64,000 bases of DNA. Source: Magnetospirillum sp. SS-4 (lineage in GTDB: Bacteria > Pseudomonadota > Alphaproteobacteria > Rhodospirillales > Magnetospirillaceae). Shown here piece by piece: positions 60,288-64,000 of the stretch (the stretch's first letter is position 1; each line of letters opens with the position of its first letter). A program made the position numbers and the translations under genes. The DNA lies in assembly GCF_902729425.1 (NCBI RefSeq), contig NZ_CACVCH010000013.1:62001-126000 (forward strand), written 5' to 3'. The notes under the pieces were generated by a model. The model did not search any database and was not told the origin of the DNA. It worked only from the letters and a program-made list of their open reading frames with translations.

Positions 60288-61187
60288 TCAGATGTCGTCC
60301 TGGGCCATCATCATCTTGACGCCCTCGGCCAGCGACACCTTCGGCTCCCAGCCGAGATGCGCCTTGATCTTATCGACCTTGCCCAGGATGGCCGGCGGCT
60401 CGGGGCGCGGGTCGATGAACTGAATCTCACCACCGATCAACTGACACAGTTCCAGCAGCGTATGCTGTCTGCCGGTGGCGACGTTGTAGGCTTCGCCTGA
60501 ACGGTCGCTTTCCGCGCCCAGGATAAAGGCATTGATCACGTCGCTGATATAGGTGAAATCGCGAGTCTGCATGCCATCGCCCGTGACCGTCAGGGGCTGG
60601 CCGGCCCGGCTGCGACGAATGAAGAAGGCGATGGGACCACTGCCGCCACGCGGGCCATAGCCGTTGAACACCCGGAAGCTAAGGGTGGGAACCTTGAAGA
60701 ACCACGACCAGTGCTGACACACCTCTTCGCCCAGCCACTTGGACAGGGCATAGGGATTGTCGGGATTGATGGGGTGATCCTCGCCGGTCGGCGGCGTGGC
60801 GACGCCGTAGACCGCCGCCGAGGATGGGTTGATCACCTTCTTGTAGCCATGATGGCGGGCAGCTTCCAGTACCCGGATCATGGTGCCGACATTGGCCTCC
60901 AGGAACGGCTCCGGCGTCTTCATGGACTGCATGTGGTTGGGATTGCCGGCACAGTGAAAAGCGTAGTCGATACCGGCAAAGAACGTATCCTCGGCCGGAA
61001 TGTCCATCAGATTGCGCTCGACCTCCTCCAGATTGGCGTGAGAGCGTACCGCCGCTAGGCCACGGGCGAAATTGGCGCCGGGCAGGTCGAGAGCACGAAC
61101 GTGGTGGCCCTTGGCCAGCAGACCCTCAACGAGATGACTGCCGAGAAAACCAGCGGCGCCGGTGACAAGCGAAACGGGAGAGGACAT
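60288..61187 (-). CDS. NAD-dependent sugar-nucleotide epimerase/dehydratase
   Basis: 299 residues from the ATG at 61187, which follows GCAAGGAG. Rossmann motif LVTGAAGFLGSHLVEGLLAK, catalytic INPSSAAVYG, YALSKWLGEE (YxxxK), FRVFNGYGPRGG, and GMQTRDFTYISDVINAFIL with the substrate-binding Arg. This pattern matches the UDP-glucose 4-epimerase/dTDP-glucose dehydratase branch; TRDF-x-Y-x-x-D is typical of epimerases acting on UDP-sugars. It faces the aminotransferase across the terminator hairpin. A perfect 6-bp inverted repeat (AGCCCA-TCC-TGGGCT, 61221-61235) lies upstream, in the gap to the acetyltransferase. Confidence 0.85.
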   Translation of the reverse strand: MSSPVSLVTGAAGFLGSHLVEGLLAKGHHVRALDLPGANFARGLAAVRSHANLEEVERNLMDIPAEDTFFAGIDYAFHCAGNPNHMQSMKTPEPFLEANVGTMIRVLEAARHHGYKKVINPSSAAVYGVATPPTGEDHPINPDNPYALSKWLGEEVCQHWSWFFKVPTLSFRVFNGYGPRGGSGPIAFFIRRSRAGQPLTVTGDGMQTRDFTYISDVINAFILGAESDRSGEAYNVATGRQHTLLELCQLIGGEIQFIDPRPEPPAILGKVDKIKAHLGWEPKVSLAEGVKMMMAQDDI

Positions 61188-61264
61188 GATTTCTCCTTGC
61201 ACGGAACATCGGACTTGGGTAGCCCATCCTGGGCTGGGCGGTCAATAATCCTGGCGAATCGATC

Positions 61265-61804
61265 TCAGGCAGGGCAACCCGCAGCCAAGCCCATGCCGCC
61301 GACATTGGCGCCATCACGGTTGATGGCATAACGGAAGAAGGTTCGCTCCCACACGATGACCTCGCCCCGCCGGGTCATGCCGGCATTCTCCATCACCCGC
61401 ATGGAAGCGATGTTCTCGGGACGGGCGATGGCGATGATGGTTTCGAAGTTCTTTTGCGAAAATCCCCATTCTAGGGTGGCCCTGACCATCTCGGTCGCCA
61501 GGCCACGTCCCCAGAACGGACGATCGAGCAGATAGCCGCACTCGACCTCACCCAGAGGGTCCAGGAAGTCCAGACCGCAATGGCCAATGGCGGTCCCGCT
61601 GGCCTTATCTTCCACGCACCAGAAGCCGTAACCCTGGCTCTGCCACTTAGCGGCCTTGCGCTCCACCGATATGCGAGCGACATCGGGGGTCTTGGGGCCA
61701 TTCATATGTTCCATAACCACCGGGTCTGCATAGATACGCTGAAACTCCGGAATATCGGCGTCCTGGAATGCGCGCAAAATCAGACGTGCTGTCTCGATCA
61801 TCAT
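61265..61804 (-). CDS. GNAT acetyltransferase (RimJ/RimL-like)
   Basis: 179 residues. ETARLILRAFQDADIPEFQR is the opening of RimJ/RimL-type GNAT proteins, and GYLLDRPFWGRGLATEMVRA carries the acetyl-CoA pyrophosphate loop (R/Q-x-x-G-x-G/A). ARPENIASMRVMENAGM completes the domain. The start overlaps the dehydrogenase stop by 4 nt, so the gene is the last of the minus-strand set. In a glycan context it may N-acetylate an amino sugar, but amino-acid or protein acceptors are common in this family. Confidence 0.85.
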   Translation of the reverse strand: MMIETARLILRAFQDADIPEFQRIYADPVVMEHMNGPKTPDVARISVERKAAKWQSQGYGFWCVEDKASGTAIGHCGLDFLDPLGEVECGYLLDRPFWGRGLATEMVRATLEWGFSQKNFETIIAIARPENIASMRVMENAGMTRRGEVIVWERTFFRYAINRDGANVGGMGLAAGCPA

Positions 61805-62769
61805 TGGTCTTCCTTAAGCCCCGCCGCCCGCCACACCTCGGAGCCAGGCCGGGGAATTTCGGCGTTGCTCAGGCCGGCGATGGCGGCGCGGCCCATGGCG
61901 ATGACCGCCTCCTCGGCGCTGCCGCCGATATGGGGGGTGGCCAGCAGATTGGGCAGGGCGAGAAACTCGCGGTCGGCGGGCGGTTCGCCGGCGAAGACGT
62001 CGAGGCCGGCGCCCGCCAGCCGGCCGTCCGTCAGCATGGCCTTCAGCGCCGCCTCGTCCACCAGCCCGCCACGGGCGCAATTGATCAGGATGGCGTCGGG
62101 ACGCATCAGGGCGAGGCGCCCGGCCGACAGGATATTGGCGGTCGAGGCGTCCAGCGGCAGGTGCAGCGTCACCACGTCGGCGCGGCGCAGCAGGTCGTCG
62201 AGGCCGACCGCCTCGATGCCGTGGGCGGCGTAGAAATCGGGAAAATCCAGCAGGTCATGGGCCAGGACGCGGCAGCCGAACGCTTTGAGCAGCGGCGTCA
62301 GGTCCTTGCCGATATGGCCGCAGCCGACGATGCCGACAACGCGGTCCGACAGGTGGCGGCCCTGCAACTGGCGCCAGCCGCCGGCCCGGACCTCCAGATT
62401 GCCCTTGGGGACGTGGCGCAGCAGGGCGATGGCCATGGAGATGACCAGTTCCGAGACCGAGCGACGGTTGACGCCGCCGGTCCAGCCCAGCCGGACGCCG
62501 TGCCGGCGCATGGCGCCGAGGTCGAGCATGTCGAGGCCAACGCCGTACTTGCCGATCACCCTGAGTTCGGGCAGGGCGGCGAACACGCTTTCGTCCAGCC
62601 GCTCCAGGGCGGTGACGGCGCCGTCATGGCCCCTGAGGAAGGCGATCAGCTCGTCCCCCGCCAGGCTCTTGCCGGCGTCATTGAAGGTGGCGCCGGGAAA
62701 GCGCTCCAGCAATTCGGCGCGCAGCACCGGATGCCTGGAGAACGAGCGTGACGCCACAGCGATCCTCAT
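61801..62769 (-). CDS. D-isomer-specific 2-hydroxyacid dehydrogenase
   Basis: 322 residues from the ATG at 62769, coupled to the phosphatase stop. NAD-binding GIVGCGHIGKDLTPLLKAFG, VVTLHLPLDASTANIL, the catalytic ILINCARGGLVDEAAL with Arg, DVFAGEPPADREFLALPN with Glu and TPHIGGSAEEAV with His are all present. The fold is that of phosphoglycerate dehydrogenase without the ACT domain. With a phosphatase and a cytidylyltransferase upstream, a role in making a sugar acid for surface glycan is plausible, but a serine-pathway role remains possible. Confidence 0.85.
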   Translation of the reverse strand: MRIAVASRSFSRHPVLRAELLERFPGATFNDAGKSLAGDELIAFLRGHDGAVTALERLDESVFAALPELRVIGKYGVGLDMLDLGAMRRHGVRLGWTGGVNRRSVSELVISMAIALLRHVPKGNLEVRAGGWRQLQGRHLSDRVVGIVGCGHIGKDLTPLLKAFGCRVLAHDLLDFPDFYAAHGIEAVGLDDLLRRADVVTLHLPLDASTANILSAGRLALMRPDAILINCARGGLVDEAALKAMLTDGRLAGAGLDVFAGEPPADREFLALPNLLATPHIGGSAEEAVIAMGRAAIAGLSNAEIPRPGSEVWRAAGLKEDQ

Positions 62770-63431
62770 GACAGCATCTCCTCGATGACCGCCGGCAATT
62801 GGGCGAGGCTGGAAATCAGCCGGTCGGCGCCGAGGTCGGCCGGAGCCATGCGGGCATAGCCCCAATCCACCGCCACCACCGGCAGGCCGGCATTCCGCGC
62901 CGCCCGTACGTCGGTGATGGAATCGCCCACATAGAGCGCCGGTCGGCCCTCGGCCCCCATGCGGCGGATGGTTTCCAGGATGTGCTCGCCATCGGGCTTG
63001 CGGCGGGGAAAGTCGCCGCCCAGCACGGCGGCGAAATGCCTGGACAGGTCCAGCGCCTCCAGCACGATCTCGGTCATGCGGTGCGGCTTGTTGGTGCAGA
63101 TGCCCAGCAGGTCGCCCCTGGCCCGCAGGCCCTCCAGCAGCTCCGCCACCCCGTCATAGACCAGGGTGTGACCGGCGGGGCAGGCGCGGTAATGGGCGAG
63201 ATAGCGTTCCACCAGCGGCCCGACCCGGTCGGGCGCGGCGGCGGTTCCGGTGGCGGCCCAGGCGCGCTCGATCAGGGCGGTGGCGCCCTCGCCCACCAGA
63301 TCCTGCACCTGCGGCAGGCTCAGTTGCGGCCGCCCCTCCTCGGCCAGCAGCAGGTTGATCGCGGCGCGCACGTCGGGGGCGCTGTCGATCAGGGTGCCGT
63401 CCAGGTCGAAGACGATGGCGCGGCCGCTCAC
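62766..63431 (-). CDS. gph: HAD phosphatase, phosphoglycolate phosphatase-like
   Basis: 221 residues with a GTG start at 63431, one base after the stop of the cytidylyltransferase. HAD motif I IVFDLDGTLIDSAPDVRAA, motif II ICTNKPHRM, the Lys in GDFPRRKPDGEHIL, and motif IV YVGDSITDVRAARNAG. The helical cap in between matches Gph-type phosphoglycolate phosphatases. The neighbours suggest it may dephosphorylate a sugar-acid phosphate instead. The stop overlaps the dehydrogenase start. Confidence 0.83.
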   Translation of the reverse strand: MSGRAIVFDLDGTLIDSAPDVRAAINLLLAEEGRPQLSLPQVQDLVGEGATALIERAWAATGTAAAPDRVGPLVERYLAHYRACPAGHTLVYDGVAELLEGLRARGDLLGICTNKPHRMTEIVLEALDLSRHFAAVLGGDFPRRKPDGEHILETIRRMGAEGRPALYVGDSITDVRAARNAGLPVVAVDWGYARMAPADLGADRLISSLAQLPAVIEEMLS

Positions 63432-63432
63432 C

Positions 63433-64000
63433 TCAGTACGTGCCCCACAGCGGATCGGCCCGCATGTGGGCCTCGACGGTGGCGGCGTCGGCCGGGCTGT
63501 CCACCGAGAAGTAGTTGACCGCCGGATAGGGGGCGAGGCGCTGGAACCAGCCATTGTCGGGAATGCGGTTGGAATCGCAGGATTCCTTCTGCTCCAGCGG
63601 CGATTCCGGCGTCTCGGTGAACCAGCGCAGCGCCTCCCAGCGGAAGGCGAAGATGCCGCCGACCCGGCGGGCCTCCAGCCCGGCCGAGAAGGTCTTGGCA
63701 TAGGGAATCGGGCTGCGCGAGGTGTAGAGCACGTTGCCCTTCAGATCGTGGGCGATCTTCACGATATCGGGATTGCGCCACATCTCCTCGTCGGTGATGT
63801 GAACCCCCAGCATGGTGCCGCGCACCCCGGCATCGGCCTTGAACGGATCGATCACCGCCCGGATCATGTCGGGATGCAGCATGGGCTCGTCGCCCTGGAC
63901 GCAGGCGACAATGTCGTCATCGGCCAGTTCGATGCCGCATTTGCCGGCGGCCTCGGCGACCCGGTCCAGCGCCCTGGTATGGGTGTCCCTGGTCCAGATC
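63433..64000 (-). CDS. KdsB-like CMP-sugar cytidylyltransferase (5' end beyond the window)
   Basis: The C-terminal 188 residues are visible; the frame is open to base 64000. IACVQGDEPML-type sequence (VACVQGDEPMLHPDM) is the metal-binding core of KdsB enzymes, and YTSRSPIPYAK and FAFRWEALRWFTETPESPLE match their substrate region. After that the sequence departs from KdsB: ESCDSNRIPDNGWFQRLAPY replaces the usual LEQLR segment before FSVDSPADAATVEAHM (the D-T-P-E-D equivalent). It probably activates a 3-deoxy or other sugar acid with CTP. The downstream phosphatase and dehydrogenase start within 1-4 nt of each preceding stop. Confidence 0.8.
   Translation of the reverse strand, partial: IWTRDTHTRALDRVAEAAGKCGIELADDDIVACVQGDEPMLHPDMIRAVIDPFKADAGVRGTMLGVHITDEEMWRNPDIVKIAHDLKGNVLYTSRSPIPYAKTFSAGLEARRVGGIFAFRWEALRWFTETPESPLEQKESCDSNRIPDNGWFQRLAPYPAVNYFSVDSPADAATVEAHMRADPLWGTY

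Noticed and set aside
1-64000. Prophage, transposon or integrative element
   Set aside because: I found no transposase, integrase, phage structural gene or flanking tRNA; the lower-GC clusters have no visible boundary repeats.

Overview
The window is GC-rich, densely packed bacterial chromosome. Its gene content points to an alphaproteobacterium, most likely of the Magnetospirillum/Rhodospirillaceae type (inference): a SUV3-type helicase, a ubiH-lolA-ftsK-dapC-like block, stacked hybrid sensor kinases, long translationally coupled operons, and GC-rich hairpin repeats of the kind seen in those genomes. I saw no rRNA, tRNA, CRISPR array, insertion sequence or phage gene.

Layout. (1) 1-806: N-terminal part of ahcY (S-adenosylhomocysteine hydrolase, minus strand) with a promoter that carries a perfect 16-bp palindrome between its -35 and -10 elements. 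(2) 906-9840: a nonulosonic acid (sialic/legionaminic type) locus. It has a putative transferase on the minus strand, then coupled neuC-like, neuB-like, neuD-like and neuA-like genes, a methyltransferase, a polysaccharide deacetylase, a PtmE-like CBS/nucleotidyltransferase and a GalE-like epimerase. A kynurenine-formamidase-type cyclase gene (9899-10549) follows. (3) 10563-18928 (minus): a four-gene signalling operon (hybrid kinase with three receivers, CheR, stand-alone CheB, receiver-PAS kinase) next to a chemoreceptor whose sensor domain resembles that of the hybrid kinase. (4) 19082-33486: mostly housekeeping genes: SUV3-like helicase, sensor kinase, yicC, gmk, an APH/AAA kinase fusion, dcd, ubiH-like, lolA, ftsK, a dapC-like aminotransferase and a J-domain protein. 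(5) 33487-34268: an AT-rich intergenic stretch and a small FlaG-like gene. (6) 34287-42710 (minus): a seven-gene surface glycan operon with a GT-B-like transferase, two Gfo/Idh/MocA dehydrogenases, three SGNH-like proteins and an AlgI-type MBOAT O-acyltransferase. (7) 42767-60233 (plus): a methyltransferase gene, then a long co-directional cluster behind a good sigma-70 promoter. The cluster holds three radical SAM enzymes, a TIGR04372-like glycosyltransferase, a PglK-like ABC flippase, a methyltransferase, an RmlD-like reductase, two tandem SGNH proteins, a GT-C-like membrane protein, a WbuC-like cupin, a UDP-galactopyranose-mutase-like flavoprotein and a class III aminotransferase. It ends at a strong hairpin. 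(8) 60288-64000 (minus): a sugar-nucleotide epimerase, then a coupled set encoding a KdsB-like cytidylyltransferase (5' end off the window), a Gph-like phosphatase, a D-2-hydroxyacid dehydrogenase and a GNAT acetyltransferase.

How it fits together. More than half of the window serves synthesis, activation, transfer, acetylation and export of cell-surface glycans. Two modules make CMP-activated acidic sugars or carry the signatures for it (neuA-like at 5.2 kb, kdsB-like at 63.4 kb). The most unusual part is the 43.8-60.2 kb cluster. It pairs three different radical SAM proteins with a flippase and membrane glycosyltransferase machinery and looks like an undescribed pathway for a radical-modified surface glycan or glycolipid. 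Its genes are visibly less GC-biased than the flanking core genes, which suggests acquisition.
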